Origin: Promethearchaeota archaeon
GTDB taxonomy: Archaea > Asgardarchaeota > Lokiarchaeia > Sigynarchaeales > SOKP01
DNA length: 14,869 nucleotides
Reading direction: 5' to 3'
Assembly: GCA_014729315.1 (NCBI GenBank)
Contig: WJKD01000123.1
Span: forward strand, 1-14,869
Shown here: positions 1 through 8,335 of the stretch, one piece after another
How positions within the stretch are numbered: position 1 is the first letter of the stretch
Layout of the letters: every line of letters starts with the position of its first letter
Notes under the pieces: model-generated
The model's database searches: none
What the model saw: the letters and a program-made list of their open reading frames with translations, nothing else
Told to the model about the DNA's origin: nothing
Translations under genes and position numbers: made by a program

Positions 1-1
1 G

Positions 2-217
2 ATAAAGAGATGGTTGGATTTTCTTTATATCCTTTTGAAAAACAATAAAGTATCCAGAAGGGGACTTATAAAAAATTGGTATGATATCGAATTAGAAGCT
101 GAAAAATTTAATCTCGCAAGAATAGAAAAAATAGCAATTGATAGAGTTTCCCCAGAATTTCTTTTAACTTTAGAAGAAGATGTGCTCTATCAATTTTTAC
201 CATCATATGATTTTTAA
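2..217 (+). CDS. C-terminal tail of an unrecognised protein (5' end outside window)
   Basis: The reading frame is open from the first complete codon at position 2 to a TAA at 215-217, giving 71 visible residues. A TTG lies at 14-16, but the frame runs through it without a stop and no ribosome-binding site precedes it, so this is most likely the end of a longer gene. The visible part is charged, without membrane segments or cysteines, and contains a basic stretch (KVSRRGLIKNW) followed by an acidic helix-like segment and a hydrophobic C-terminus ending FLPSYDF. I do not recognise the family. The next gene begins 50 bases downstream on the same strand with its own Shine-Dalgarno site, so co-transcription is possible but not shown. 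Confidence 0.5.
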   Translation: MKRWLDFLYILLKNNKVSRRGLIKNWYDIELEAEKFNLARIEKIAIDRVSPEFLLTLEEDVLYQFLPSYDF

Positions 218-267
218 TCCTTAGTGAACTTAATAATTCAATCAAGGGAAATTTATAGAGGTTTTAT

Positions 268-1314
268 ATGAAAATAATTGATTTACGCTCAGATACCTTT
301 ACAAAACCAAGTAAAGAAATGTGGAAAATGCTAAGATCATTAGATAATTCGAAAATAGGAGACGATGTATTTGGAGAAGATCCGACGGTCAATGCGTTAG
401 AAGAGAAAGCTGCAAAGATAATAGGTAAGGAAGCCGCACTATATGTTACTTCTGGAACACAAGCTAATCTTGTTTCTTTGTTATCACATACTGATCCTCG
501 TGATACTATCTTTGTTGAAGAATTAAGTCATATATATCAAAACGAGTTAATAAGTGCTACTCAAATTGCGAGATTAGAAGTTAAAACTTATTCCTCCGAT
601 AAGGGTGTGCCCGATCTCGACAAACTTTCAGATTTAATTGAAAATACTAATACAAAAGAATCGCCAATAAAATGTATATGTTCAGAAAATACGCACAATT
701 ACCACGGAGGAGCAATTATAAAACCTACTGTTCTTAAAGATCTTCGAAAAGTTGCTGAAAATTATGAATTGAAACTACATTTAGACGGAGCAAGAATTTT
801 TAATGCAGCTATTGGTCTTAATGAACCGGTTACGACCCTTACAAAACATGTTAATAGCGTTATGTTTTGTTTATCCAAAGGACTTTCTTGTCCGGTGGGA
901 TCTCTAGTAGCAGGTTCAAAAAATTTTATATCTAAGGCGAGGAAATATAGAAAGTTAGTTGGTGGGGGAATGAGACAAGCAGGTATTATTGCTTCGTTTG
1001 GTCTAGTTGCCTTAAAAACTAATTGGATACAGAGGCTAAAAGAGGATCATAGAAATGCTAAACTGCTGGCTAATGGGCTTAAGAATATGGATTTCCCTAT
1101 AGAAGTGAATGCTCCAGATACTAATATAGTAATTATTGATGTTCCAAATGAGTTTAGAATTGGAAAAATAGTAAGAAAGCTTGGTAATGCTGGAATCTTA
1201 ATATTCAATATTGATAAACATAGAATTAGGTTTGTCACCCATTATGGAATAAATAAAGAGGATATTGAATATGCTTTAGAGAAAATGCAACCTGTCTTAT
1301 CCAATCTATTTTAA
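268..1314 (+). CDS. ltaE: Low-specificity L-threonine aldolase (PLP-dependent)
   Basis: This cytosolic fold-type I PLP enzyme cleaves L-threonine or allo-threonine to glycine and acetaldehyde. The 348 residues match the usual family length. The start DLRSDTFTKPS and the GDDVFGEDP motif (residues 31-39) are characteristic. SGTQANL (62-68) forms the phosphate-binding turn. H88 is at the place of the histidine that stacks on PLP. HLDGARIFNA (171-180) holds the cofactor-binding D173 and R176, and K204 in the SKGLSCPVGS motif is the Schiff-base lysine. The ATG is preceded by GAGG at 258-261 with a six-base spacer, which supports this start. The gene has no obvious functional link to the acyl-CoA genes downstream; a 201-base gap with T-runs separates them. 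Family assignment is secure, while substrate stereospecificity cannot be told from sequence alone. Confidence 0.93.
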   Translation: MKIIDLRSDTFTKPSKEMWKMLRSLDNSKIGDDVFGEDPTVNALEEKAAKIIGKEAALYVTSGTQANLVSLLSHTDPRDTIFVEELSHIYQNELISATQIARLEVKTYSSDKGVPDLDKLSDLIENTNTKESPIKCICSENTHNYHGGAIIKPTVLKDLRKVAENYELKLHLDGARIFNAAIGLNEPVTTLTKHVNSVMFCLSKGLSCPVGSLVAGSKNFISKARKYRKLVGGGMRQAGIIASFGLVALKTNWIQRLKEDHRNAKLLANGLKNMDFPIEVNAPDTNIVIIDVPNEFRIGKIVRKLGNAGILIFNIDKHRIRFVTHYGINKEDIEYALEKMQPVLSNLF

Positions 1315-1515
1315 TTCTTTTTTGCCATCGGTTCATAGTAGTAGTTCAAGTATATTCCTTTTTTGCTTTTCATTCTTCTAAATTCTTTGTTAGATTTTAC
1401 TAATTGATCTAAAATTAATCTAAACTGTATAAAATTATAGAAAAAAATGAACTTTTAAAAAGTCATAGAGCGAAATTAATTATTAACGAAATTAATATAA
1501 AATTATTTTAGAAAA
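1315..1515 (+). promoter_or_regulatory. Intergenic region: T-run terminators and putative promoter of the acyl-CoA ligase gene
   Basis: The gap starts with two six-T runs (1318-1323 and 1359-1364), which could end threonine aldolase transcription. Further on is a small inverted repeat, ACTTTT-A-AAAAGT at 1451-1463, and a TATA-like TAATATAA at 1493-1500. The second element lies 28-35 bases upstream of the ATG at 1528, the spacing expected for a leaderless transcript from that codon, whereas it is too close to the ATG at 1516. The 1451-1463 element could instead be the TATA box of a transcript with a short leader. I see no RNA gene or ORF here. Promoter calls are inference from composition and spacing. 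Confidence 0.35.
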
Positions 1516-3234
1516 ATGGTAATTCAAATGAGTAAACATGGAAGATTTTGGTTAAAATCGTATGATAAACATGTACCAGAATCTTTAGAAGGTAAATATT
1601 TTACCGAGGATTTGGGAACAATATTAACAAATGCAATGGAAAAGTATTCTGATCGCGTAGGATTTTATTTTATGGACAGCGCTTTTACATATGGGGAAAT
1701 TCTTGATTATGCTCGAAGATTCGCGACATTTCTCCAACAGAATGGTGTAAAAAAAGGCGATGTTGTTGCAATAAATTTGCCAAACTGCCCACAATATCTC
1801 TTTTCAGTCTATGGTACTTACATCGCTGGAGCAGTATGTTCAGGATTATCTCCTCTTCTAAGCGAAGCTGAAATGCAATATCAATTGAACGATAGTGATG
1901 CTAAAGTTGTTGTCACTATGGATATAATTCATGAAAAAAGATTCTCCAAAATCATAAGCAAGCTACCGAATTTGGAGATCTTGATTCCTACAAATATTTC
2001 TGAATACATGGGATTTGGTGGATTTAAGGTATTTATGGGGAAATTGATAAAAAAGATTCCTAAAGGTAAAATGGTTCCTTATCCTGGAAAGACGGTTGTG
2101 CCCTTTTTAGAGGTTATGGAAACACCAGTCGATGTAAAACCAGTATCAATTGATGCTAAGAAAGATTTATGCTTACTTCAATACACCGGGGGTACAACAG
2201 GACGACCAAAAGGAACTGAAATAACCCATTCAAATCTTGCAAGTAATATGCTTCAATTTGATGTGTGGTTGAATCGTGAAAAGGGAACTGATATAGTAAT
2301 TTCTGCATTCCCCTACTTTCATATTGCGGGCTTTTTCATAGGTATTTATCTAACTTACATTGGTGCTTCACATATCATCATCGCGAATCCTAGAGACACC
2401 GACCATATAATAAACGAGATGTTGGATAAAAAACCAACCGTTTTTGGAAATGTACCGACATTGTTTTTAATGGTTCAGAGAAATCCGAAATCTAAAGAGA
2501 TTCCCGATGAGATTCTAGACAATATAACCTTATATGTAAGTGGTGCAGCTCCCTTCCCTGCCGAAGCAATTAGAGACTTTGAAAAGCAGTTTCATACTGA
2601 AAATAAGTTTGTAGAAGTATATGGAATGACCGAATCTGCCGTCTTAGCAACAGTCAATCCCGCATTAGGTGAGAAAAAGATAGGAACCGTTGGACTCCCG
2701 CTACCCGATACTGATGTTAAACTTGTGAATGTTGAGACAGGTGAAGAAGTGCCAATTGGTGAACCGGGAGAAATTTATTTGAGAGGACCACAAATAACAA
2801 AGAGATATTTAAAGAAACCAGAGGAAACTGCTGAGACTTATGTTGATGGGTGGCTTCATACGGGAGATGTGGGTGTTTTTGACGAAGATGGATATCTAAA
2901 GATAGTTGACAGAACCAAGGATATGCTCAGCATTTCTGGTTATAAAGTTTATTCGGTTCATGTTGAAGATGTACTAACAAAACATCCTGATATTCAATTA
3001 ATGGCAATTATAGGTCTTCCTGATCCTAATAGACCCGGTTCTGAAATAGTAAAAGCCGTAATTCAGTTAAAAGAGGGAATTGAGGCTACAGACGAGGTCA
3101 AGGAAAAAATTCTTAAATACGCTCAAGAAAATCTTGCAAAGTACGAAGTTCCTAAAAAATGGGAGTTTGTAGAAGAACTTCCAACTACGGCTATTGGAAA
3201 AGTGCTTAAAAGAGCTCTCCGTAAAGAAGAATAG
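1516..3234 (+). CDS. AMP-forming acyl-CoA synthetase (fatty-acid--CoA ligase family)
   Basis: This protein activates a carboxylic acid to its acyl-CoA through an acyl-adenylate, using ATP and CoA. All core motifs of the ANL superfamily are present. The A3 phosphate loop is YTGGTTGRPKGT (223-234) and A5 is VEVYGMTES (367-374). The A7/A8 region WLHTGDVGVFDEDGYLKIVDR (446-466) includes D451 and hinge-region R466, and the A10 motif TAIGKVLKRAL places the catalytic lysine at K562. The length of 572 residues suits medium- or long-chain acyl-CoA ligases, but chain-length preference cannot be read from these motifs. A second in-frame ATG at 1528 is an equally good start, since neither ATG has a Shine-Dalgarno site and a TATA-like element at 1493-1500 fits the inner one better. 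The following gene is a crotonase, consistent with a role in acyl-CoA catabolism. A seven-T run at 3256-3262 probably ends the transcript. Confidence 0.92.
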   Translation: MVIQMSKHGRFWLKSYDKHVPESLEGKYFTEDLGTILTNAMEKYSDRVGFYFMDSAFTYGEILDYARRFATFLQQNGVKKGDVVAINLPNCPQYLFSVYGTYIAGAVCSGLSPLLSEAEMQYQLNDSDAKVVVTMDIIHEKRFSKIISKLPNLEILIPTNISEYMGFGGFKVFMGKLIKKIPKGKMVPYPGKTVVPFLEVMETPVDVKPVSIDAKKDLCLLQYTGGTTGRPKGTEITHSNLASNMLQFDVWLNREKGTDIVISAFPYFHIAGFFIGIYLTYIGASHIIIANPRDTDHIINEMLDKKPTVFGNVPTLFLMVQRNPKSKEIPDEILDNITLYVSGAAPFPAEAIRDFEKQFHTENKFVEVYGMTESAVLATVNPALGEKKIGTVGLPLPDTDVKLVNVETGEEVPIGEPGEIYLRGPQITKRYLKKPEETAETYVDGWLHTGDVGVFDEDGYLKIVDRTKDMLSISGYKVYSVHVEDVLTKHPDIQLMAIIGLPDPNRPGSEIVKAVIQLKEGIEATDEVKEKILKYAQENLAKYEVPKKWEFVEELPTTAIGKVLKRALRKEE

Positions 3235-3255
3235 AAAATACTTTATAGATCTATA

Positions 3256-3262
3256 TTTTTTT
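3256..3262 (+). terminator. Oligo-T terminator after the acyl-CoA ligase gene
   Basis: Seven consecutive T residues lie 22 bases after the stop codon in a T-rich stretch, with no strong hairpin. This is the usual form of archaeal intrinsic terminators. The call is by composition only. Confidence 0.4.
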
Positions 3263-3344
3263 CTTTATCTTTTATTATTGAAGTTTTTGTCTTATTGAAA
3301 TTATAAATATTCTTAGGTTATATTCTTCAATAAATAAGTTATTT

Positions 3345-3357
3345 CATATATTAAATT
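3345..3357 (+). promoter_or_regulatory. Putative TATA element of the crotonase gene at 3398
   Basis: CATATATTAAATT is the best TATA-like element in the 163-base gap before the gene. It would place a transcription start near 3375-3380, giving a leader of about 20 bases that contains the Shine-Dalgarno site AAGGA at 3386-3390. The whole gap is AT-rich, so other boxes are possible. Nothing else is visible in this gap. Confidence 0.3.
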
Positions 3358-3397
3358 AATAAAATTTTAATTATTAATCAGAGCCAAGGAATTATAA

Positions 3398-4213
3398 ATG
3401 ATTGTTGAAGGTTTTGAAGATATCATCTTCGAAAAAGAGGAGAACGGATTGTGTACAGTTACAATCAGTAAACCCGAAATAAGAAATGCGGTGACCTACA
3501 TAACATTCTATGAAATTCTAAAAGCATTGGAAGATATGAAAAAGGATAAATCGGCTCGCGTTTTAATCTTAACCGGTGATCCCAGAGGAGATGCGTTCAC
3601 ATCGGGGGGTTATTTCAAGAAAGAGATGTTCCACAAGATGAGAAAATACCCCGATATTGATTTAATGGACATTGCTCAGAAGAAATTATGCTTGAAATTT
3701 TGGGAATTCGAAAAACCAGTTATCGCTGCTATTAATGGCATGGCAATTGGTGGTGGAGTAACTATGCCTATGGCGTGTGCTGACTTGATTTATATGGCCG
3801 AAGATGCTTGGTTTGGTTTTTTCTTCGCACGAAGAGGAATTGTACCTGAATTTGCTCTTAATTTTATATTACCGTTTTTATTAGGATTTCAAAAAGCTAA
3901 AGAAATTTGTTATTTTGGAAAAAAAGTTAGCGCACAAGAAGCTTACGAACTTGGGCTTGTGAACAAAGTTTTAACTCAAGATAGATTAATCAATTACGCT
4001 AGAGAGCAAGCATTACGCTTAATCCCGCCAAAAGGTCCGAGTTTATCGATCAAGTTAATGAAGAAAACCATGCACGCCTATTTTAGAGATGCGTTAAGTC
4101 AAACGCTAGATTTGGAAAACAAAGCATTAAGGAAACTTTTTGCCTCTCACGATTTTAAAGAATCAATGCGAGCTCTGAAAGAAAAGCGTGATGCAGTCTT
4201 CATTGGGCGTTAA
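3398..4213 (+). CDS. Crotonase-fold enoyl-CoA isomerase-like protein
   Basis: This 271-residue enoyl-CoA hydratase/isomerase superfamily protein acts on an acyl-CoA thioester. The oxyanion-hole elements are visible: AFTSGG (66-71) and NGMAIGGG (113-120). The two catalytic glutamates of hydratases are absent: the position of rat ECH Glu144 is T122, and that of Glu164 is F143. A glutamate is found eight residues later, E151 in ARRGIVPEFA. This matches the single catalytic glutamate of delta3,delta2-enoyl-CoA isomerases such as yeast Eci1 (Glu158). I therefore favour a double-bond isomerase, or another non-hydratase crotonase, over an enoyl-CoA hydratase. The start ATG has AAGGA seven bases upstream. 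It follows the acyl-CoA ligase on the same strand, but T-runs and its own putative promoter suggest a separate transcript. Superfamily membership is secure; the reaction is inferred. Confidence 0.85.
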   Translation: MIVEGFEDIIFEKEENGLCTVTISKPEIRNAVTYITFYEILKALEDMKKDKSARVLILTGDPRGDAFTSGGYFKKEMFHKMRKYPDIDLMDIAQKKLCLKFWEFEKPVIAAINGMAIGGGVTMPMACADLIYMAEDAWFGFFFARRGIVPEFALNFILPFLLGFQKAKEICYFGKKVSAQEAYELGLVNKVLTQDRLINYAREQALRLIPPKGPSLSIKLMKKTMHAYFRDALSQTLDLENKALRKLFASHDFKESMRALKEKRDAVFIGR

Positions 4214-4261
4214 TTCACCTTTATAAATGATGAATTTTTTCTAAACGATAACTAATATTTA

Positions 4262-4271
4262 TTTTTTTTTT
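4262..4271 (+). terminator. Ten-T terminator after the crotonase gene
   Basis: Ten consecutive T residues lie about 50 bases past the stop, preceded by a six-T run at 4235-4240. Together they form a strong archaeal-type U-tract terminator. No hairpin is needed or seen. Confidence 0.5.
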
Positions 4272-4322
4272 AGATTTTTAGTAAAAAGAAGAAATTAGAA
4301 ATTTTCTTGTAAAAAAGATTAA

Positions 4323-4330
4323 TTTTTATA
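4323..4330 (+). promoter_or_regulatory. Putative TATA box of the FAD oxidoreductase operon
   Basis: TTTTTATA lies 25-32 bases upstream of the ATG at 4355, and no Shine-Dalgarno site separates them. This spacing would put the transcription start at or next to the ATG, so the operon's first gene is probably translated from a leaderless mRNA. Inference from spacing. Confidence 0.4.
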
Positions 4331-4354
4331 ATGCTCTAAACGAAAGTTATTATT

Positions 4355-5908
4355 ATGGTACCAAAAAATTTTGATGAGAGCAGAGTAATAGCAAAATTTC
4401 CGGTAATCGTGATCGGGGCTGGTTTAGGAGGATTGGGTGCAGCATCCCAACTGGCATTAAGTGGAGAGCAGGTTTTGATTCTTGAAAAACATAATGTTCC
4501 AGGAGGATTTGCAACATCATTCGTTCGTGGAAGATTTGAATTCGAAGGTGCTCTACACGAATTAAGCGATATAGGTACCCCTGACAATAAGGGCAGTTTA
4601 TATCGTTTTTTAGAAAGATTGGGCGTAATTCCTGATAAGTTAAAATTTAACCGCGTTCCAGAATTTTATCGTAGCGTATATTACGATGGGTATGATGTGA
4701 CTATACCCTTAGGTATTGAAAAATACACAAATAAATTAGTTGAACTTTTTCCTCACGAGGAAAAAGGAATATTAGAATTTATGGAGATGTGTAAAGCTGT
4801 ATTAGCAGGGATAGAATTCGTAGCTTCTAAAGGGGGGAAATTTTCACCACAAGAGGTGCTAAAAGAACATCCGTGGCTCCCCAGAGTATCGGGTCTTACC
4901 CTCTCTGAATTATACGACAAATTTTTTGAAGACAAGAAATTAATTTCTGTAATTTCGCAACCTTGGGGATATATTGGCTTGCCACCCGAAAGAATGAATG
5001 CTTACGCGTTTGTCGCAATGATCATTTTTTATTTAAATTGGGGCGCTGCCTTTCCCTTGGGAAGATCACACTCTTTAACTAGTGCTATAGTTGAAGCTTT
5101 TGAAAATTTAGGAGGAACCATTAGATTCAATTCTTTAGTCGATCGTATATTGACAGAAAATGGAAGAGTTATCGGTGTCGAACTTTTAAATGGAGATATT
5201 TATTTATGTGACTCAATAATATCTAATGTAAATCCGATATGTACAACGATGAAGATGTTACCTCCTGAAGATGTACCCGATTCATATAAGAAAAAAATAT
5301 ACGCTCCAGAAATCGGACCTTCGGGATTCTCGGTATATGTCGGATTAAACGCCTCCTATAAAGAATTAGGTTTAACTGCGCACGAACATTTTATCAATAA
5401 ATCGTACGATATGCAAGAAGCTTTTCAAGCTTTCCGACAGATTGAAGAACCAAAGTACATTGTAGCTGCGTGTTATAATCATATAGATGAGACTATCTCG
5501 CCTCCGGGAACAACTCAATTGGTTCTTACGACTCTTCAGATGGGTAAATTATGGGAAAGTATTGCCCCTGACCAGTACTTTAGTTTAAAAGACAAATATG
5601 CCGATAAGATGATTGCTATGGTTGAAGATACAATATCTCCAGATATACGAGAATATATCGAAGTTGCTGTTGCAGCAACTCCATTAACTTACTATCGATA
5701 TTCGAAAAATTTTGAAGGGGCAATCTATGGGACCACTCAGGATGTGACAAATGGGCCAATGTTGAGGTTAAAGAGTCGAGGTGCTATACCAGGATTATAT
5801 CAAGTAGGAGCTTGGACTAATTTCGGCGGTGGTTTTTCTACGACCATACTTGGCGGTAGAATTGCCGCAGGAATGTATTTTAAAGACAAAAAAGAAGGGA
5901 GATGGTAA
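4355..5908 (+). CDS. FAD-dependent oxidoreductase of the phytoene desaturase/retinol saturase (CrtI-like) type
   Basis: This flavoprotein has 517 residues, the usual size for CrtI-like enzymes. The N-terminal dinucleotide-binding fold has GAGLGG at 21-26 and the ribose-binding glutamate E44 in LILEKHNVPGGFA. The C-terminal FAD-closing motif, about residues 486-506, reads VGAWTNFGGGFSTTILGG and is typical of CrtI, CrtISO and RetSat relatives. The family desaturates, isomerises or saturates long hydrophobic polyenes. The next gene starts six bases after the stop and encodes an NAD(P)H-oxidising [2Fe-2S] flavoprotein. The pair therefore looks like an NAD(P)H-fed reductive system that saturates a C=C bond. 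That role and the substrate (isoprenoid, carotenoid-like or acyl chain) are inference. There is no signal peptide, and the start is supported by the TATA spacing. Confidence 0.8.
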   Translation: MVPKNFDESRVIAKFPVIVIGAGLGGLGAASQLALSGEQVLILEKHNVPGGFATSFVRGRFEFEGALHELSDIGTPDNKGSLYRFLERLGVIPDKLKFNRVPEFYRSVYYDGYDVTIPLGIEKYTNKLVELFPHEEKGILEFMEMCKAVLAGIEFVASKGGKFSPQEVLKEHPWLPRVSGLTLSELYDKFFEDKKLISVISQPWGYIGLPPERMNAYAFVAMIIFYLNWGAAFPLGRSHSLTSAIVEAFENLGGTIRFNSLVDRILTENGRVIGVELLNGDIYLCDSIISNVNPICTTMKMLPPEDVPDSYKKKIYAPEIGPSGFSVYVGLNASYKELGLTAHEHFINKSYDMQEAFQAFRQIEEPKYIVAACYNHIDETISPPGTTQLVLTTLQMGKLWESIAPDQYFSLKDKYADKMIAMVEDTISPDIREYIEVAVAATPLTYYRYSKNFEGAIYGTTQDVTNGPMLRLKSRGAIPGLYQVGAWTNFGGGFSTTILGGRIAAGMYFKDKKEGRW

Positions 5909-5914
5909 AGAACT

Positions 5915-7102
5915 ATGATGAAAGATATTAAAAAGTATCAAAAAGCTGAGAAAATTAAAAAATGGAAGGAAGAAGTTGAACCAATTCCTTGGTATTACGA
6001 CGGACTCGAAAATCTTTGTAATAGGATTCATCCTAGAATTCAAGAAGTAAGTGTTTCAGACATTCAAAATCTTTCTTACGACACAAAATTAATTAGGTTG
6101 GTCTCCTCAGACCCTTTAAAACCACTGGCGCCGTTTAGAGCGGGACAATATGTTGGTTTAACTGTAAATATTAACGGAGTCCGCACATCTAGACCTTATT
6201 CGTTGGTTTCCTCGCCAAATCAGTTAGCATATTACGAATTGGGGATAAGAAAGAAAGAAGATGGATTTGTGAGCAAATATCTATTTGATCGAGCAAAATT
6301 AGGAGACAAATTTGTTCTTACTGAACCTATGGGAGATTTATATTATAATCCTCTCTTTCATGGAAAAGATTTGGTTTTTATTGCAGGTGGATGTGGGGTA
6401 ACCCCATTTATATCTATGATAAGAAATATTTACGAAAAATGTATTCCCATCGAAGTCACATTACTTTTTGGATGCGTTACAGAAAAAGACATTCTCTTCC
6501 GTGAAGAATTAGAAAAAATTCAGGAAAATAGATCGAATATTAAGGTAAACTTCATCTTATCAGAACCTGGAGATTCTTGGAATGGAGAATGTGGTTTTAT
6601 AACGAGCGACTTAATCTCAAAGTATACTGGGACAATAAGCGGTAAATTTTTTTACGTGGTTGGAAATAGAGCCATGTACGATTTTATAAAAGAAGAAATG
6701 AATTCTTTAAATGTACCCCGCCATAAAATCATTTATGAAGCCTTTGGAGTCCCCGACGATGTTATCAAAATAATGGGATGGCCCCAACAGATAGATAACT
6801 CTGATAAAATCAACATAAAAGTCAATTATTACGATCAAGGTAATAAAAAAGAGGTCATATTCGAAGCCTTATGCGTCGAGCCCTTATTAAACAGTATCGA
6901 ACGAGAATTGGGTTCAAAAGCTCAAATAGAAAATGGTTGCCGCTCCGGTGTTTGTGCTCTTTGTAGGACTAAAATGCTCTCAGGTAACATCTTTATTCCC
7001 CCAGAGGTGACTATACGAGAAGTGGATAGAGAATATGGTTTTATCCATCCGTGCGTTTCATATCCGATATCTGATATACATCTCGATTTAACCAATATTT
7101 AG
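5915..7102 (+). CDS. NAD(P)H:ferredoxin-reductase-type oxidoreductase with C-terminal [2Fe-2S] domain
   Basis: This electron-transfer protein moves electrons from NAD(P)H through FAD to a [2Fe-2S] cluster. The domain order is as in PaaE/Hcr/phenol-hydroxylase-type reductases with a C-terminal ferredoxin. An FAD-binding beta-barrel carries RPYSLVSSP (93-101). An NAD(P)-binding domain follows with FIAGGCGVTPF (155-165). A plant-type ferredoxin domain comes last, with C342, C347, C350 and C380 in the pattern C-x4-C-x2-C-x29-C. A charged, lysine-rich N-terminal extension of about 40 residues precedes the barrel. The gene begins six bases after the CrtI-like gene with GGGAG/GGAGATGG-type purines just upstream, so the two are co-transcribed and probably translationally coupled. 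The likely electron acceptor is that flavoprotein, which is inferred from the operon. NADH versus NADPH preference cannot be judged. Confidence 0.87.
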   Translation: MMKDIKKYQKAEKIKKWKEEVEPIPWYYDGLENLCNRIHPRIQEVSVSDIQNLSYDTKLIRLVSSDPLKPLAPFRAGQYVGLTVNINGVRTSRPYSLVSSPNQLAYYELGIRKKEDGFVSKYLFDRAKLGDKFVLTEPMGDLYYNPLFHGKDLVFIAGGCGVTPFISMIRNIYEKCIPIEVTLLFGCVTEKDILFREELEKIQENRSNIKVNFILSEPGDSWNGECGFITSDLISKYTGTISGKFFYVVGNRAMYDFIKEEMNSLNVPRHKIIYEAFGVPDDVIKIMGWPQQIDNSDKINIKVNYYDQGNKKEVIFEALCVEPLLNSIERELGSKAQIENGCRSGVCALCRTKMLSGNIFIPPEVTIREVDREYGFIHPCVSYPISDIHLDLTNI

Positions 7103-7136
7103 GTTTCTATCCAAAAGACCAAAACAAAATTCGATA

Positions 7137-7170
7137 AATAAAAGCTTTTTATTCCTTGTTTTTTTAAAAA
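7137..7170. terminator. Bidirectional terminator between convergent genes
   Basis: The 74-base gap between the stops at 7102 (plus) and 7177 (minus) contains a near-palindrome, AATAAAAGC-TTTTTATT (7137-7153). After it come seven Ts (7159-7165) directly followed by five As (7166-7170). This gives U-tracts on both strands, suiting termination from either side. Confidence 0.45.
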
Positions 7171-7176
7171 TTTATT

Positions 7177-8280
7177 TTATTTTTCCATATTCGATCGCAT
7201 TAATTCTGCTTTTTCATCAAGGAGTCTTGTGTATAACTCAAATGTGTTTTTAGGAGGTGTTGTAATTTCCTTTTTCTTAAGTAATCTAATTGCTCCATTA
7301 GGACAGGTTACCACGCAATTTCCGCATCCTATGCACCTTTCCTCAAGAACTTTTGTGGTTTCTTCCTTAACAACTAAGGCATCCATTTGGCACCTTTGTA
7401 CGCATAGACTACAAGATACGCATAATTCAGAGTTAATAGAAGCATAATAATTATTATGTACCAATTTTGCCGGGTTTGAAGTGTTCTTTTCGTGGGATAA
7501 TAAACCGCAGCAGCAAGTGCAACAACAACAGACAAAATTAGGTCTTTGAGAATTTCCTGTCTGGAGAATAAGACCGTCTTCCTCCGCCTTCTCTAAAATT
7601 TCTAGAGCAGTTTCTTTATCAATTGGTCGTGCAAATCCCATTTCGATATAATGTCTCGCTCCTCCTCTAAACGCGAAACAAATTTCCCTCAAATCAGTTT
7701 GTTTGCAAGGTTCTCCTATTAGATCTTTTCCTTTTTTACAGATACATTCCGCTAATGCGATGTTGTCGTTGGAATTCTCGATAATAATTCTAAGATCGTT
7801 GTAAGAAGCAATGTAATTTTCAGGCGTAATTGATCTTTCAATTGGAATTACTCGTATCTGCGGAGTTAACTTGTGAAATTCATCGAGATAAGCTTCTTCT
7901 ACATATTGATGAAAATCCTTAACAAAATCTTCAGTCAACCGGTTTAATTGGTATTCAAACATTCCAATCGCAAGAAATGCATTGGCATAATATTTTACTC
8001 CGCTTTTTTCTCCATAGTTTATCGAACCTTTTTTTATCATATTTTCTAAATGTTGCTCTAATTCTTCTTTCCTTAATCCTAATTTTTTGGCGCGTCGAAA
8101 TATTCTTTTTAAAGGTTCTGGTGTATATTTCAAGAAAGTAGCAACAATTGCTTCTTCTGGTGAGAACATGTGTTTTAATAGCTTAATCTCAACACCAGAT
8201 TTCGTTTTTGGATAACCTACAGGTAATTTATCTAAATGATCTTGGAGCTTTCTATAGGCGGTTTCATTATCACTCTTCAT
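7177..8280 (-). CDS. Winged-helix/Cys-rich protein with two [4Fe-4S] clusters (paralogue A)
   Basis: This 367-residue protein belongs to a family known to me from anaerobes as '4Fe-4S binding protein', without an assigned reaction. The N-terminal third (about 40-110) looks like a winged helix: a helix-rich segment, then LEQHLENMIKKGSINYG and YYANAFLAIGMFEYQL. The central domain has C179, C181, C192 and C201, then an extreme cluster FVCCCCTCCCG with seven cysteines at 251-258. The C-terminus is a bacterial-type ferredoxin, C287/C290/C293/C297 and C316/C319/C322/C326, each able to bind a [4Fe-4S] cluster. The start has GGAAG upstream at suitable spacing. It lies 55 bases downstream of its paralogue on the same strand and is probably in one operon with it. 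The role is likely electron transfer or redox sensing; I infer a link to the neighbouring acyl-CoA redox enzymes only from position. Confidence 0.75.
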   Translation of the reverse strand: MKSDNETAYRKLQDHLDKLPVGYPKTKSGVEIKLLKHMFSPEEAIVATFLKYTPEPLKRIFRRAKKLGLRKEELEQHLENMIKKGSINYGEKSGVKYYANAFLAIGMFEYQLNRLTEDFVKDFHQYVEEAYLDEFHKLTPQIRVIPIERSITPENYIASYNDLRIIIENSNDNIALAECICKKGKDLIGEPCKQTDLREICFAFRGGARHYIEMGFARPIDKETALEILEKAEEDGLILQTGNSQRPNFVCCCCTCCCGLLSHEKNTSNPAKLVHNNYYASINSELCVSCSLCVQRCQMDALVVKEETTKVLEERCIGCGNCVVTCPNGAIRLLKKKEITTPPKNTFELYTRLLDEKAELMRSNMEK

Positions 8281-8335
8281 ATTGCTTCCTTATTTTCTGA
8301 TATTGTTGTTTTATAAAAAATTTTAGCTTGATTAA

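Noticed and set aside
1047..1238. 63-codon minus-strand frame, and similar small frames at 4336-4587, 4753-4935, 5795-6043, 7229-7447, 11383-11776, 13433-13627 and 13707-13910
   Set aside because: All lie opposite or inside well-supported genes, and their compositions are those of complementary frames.
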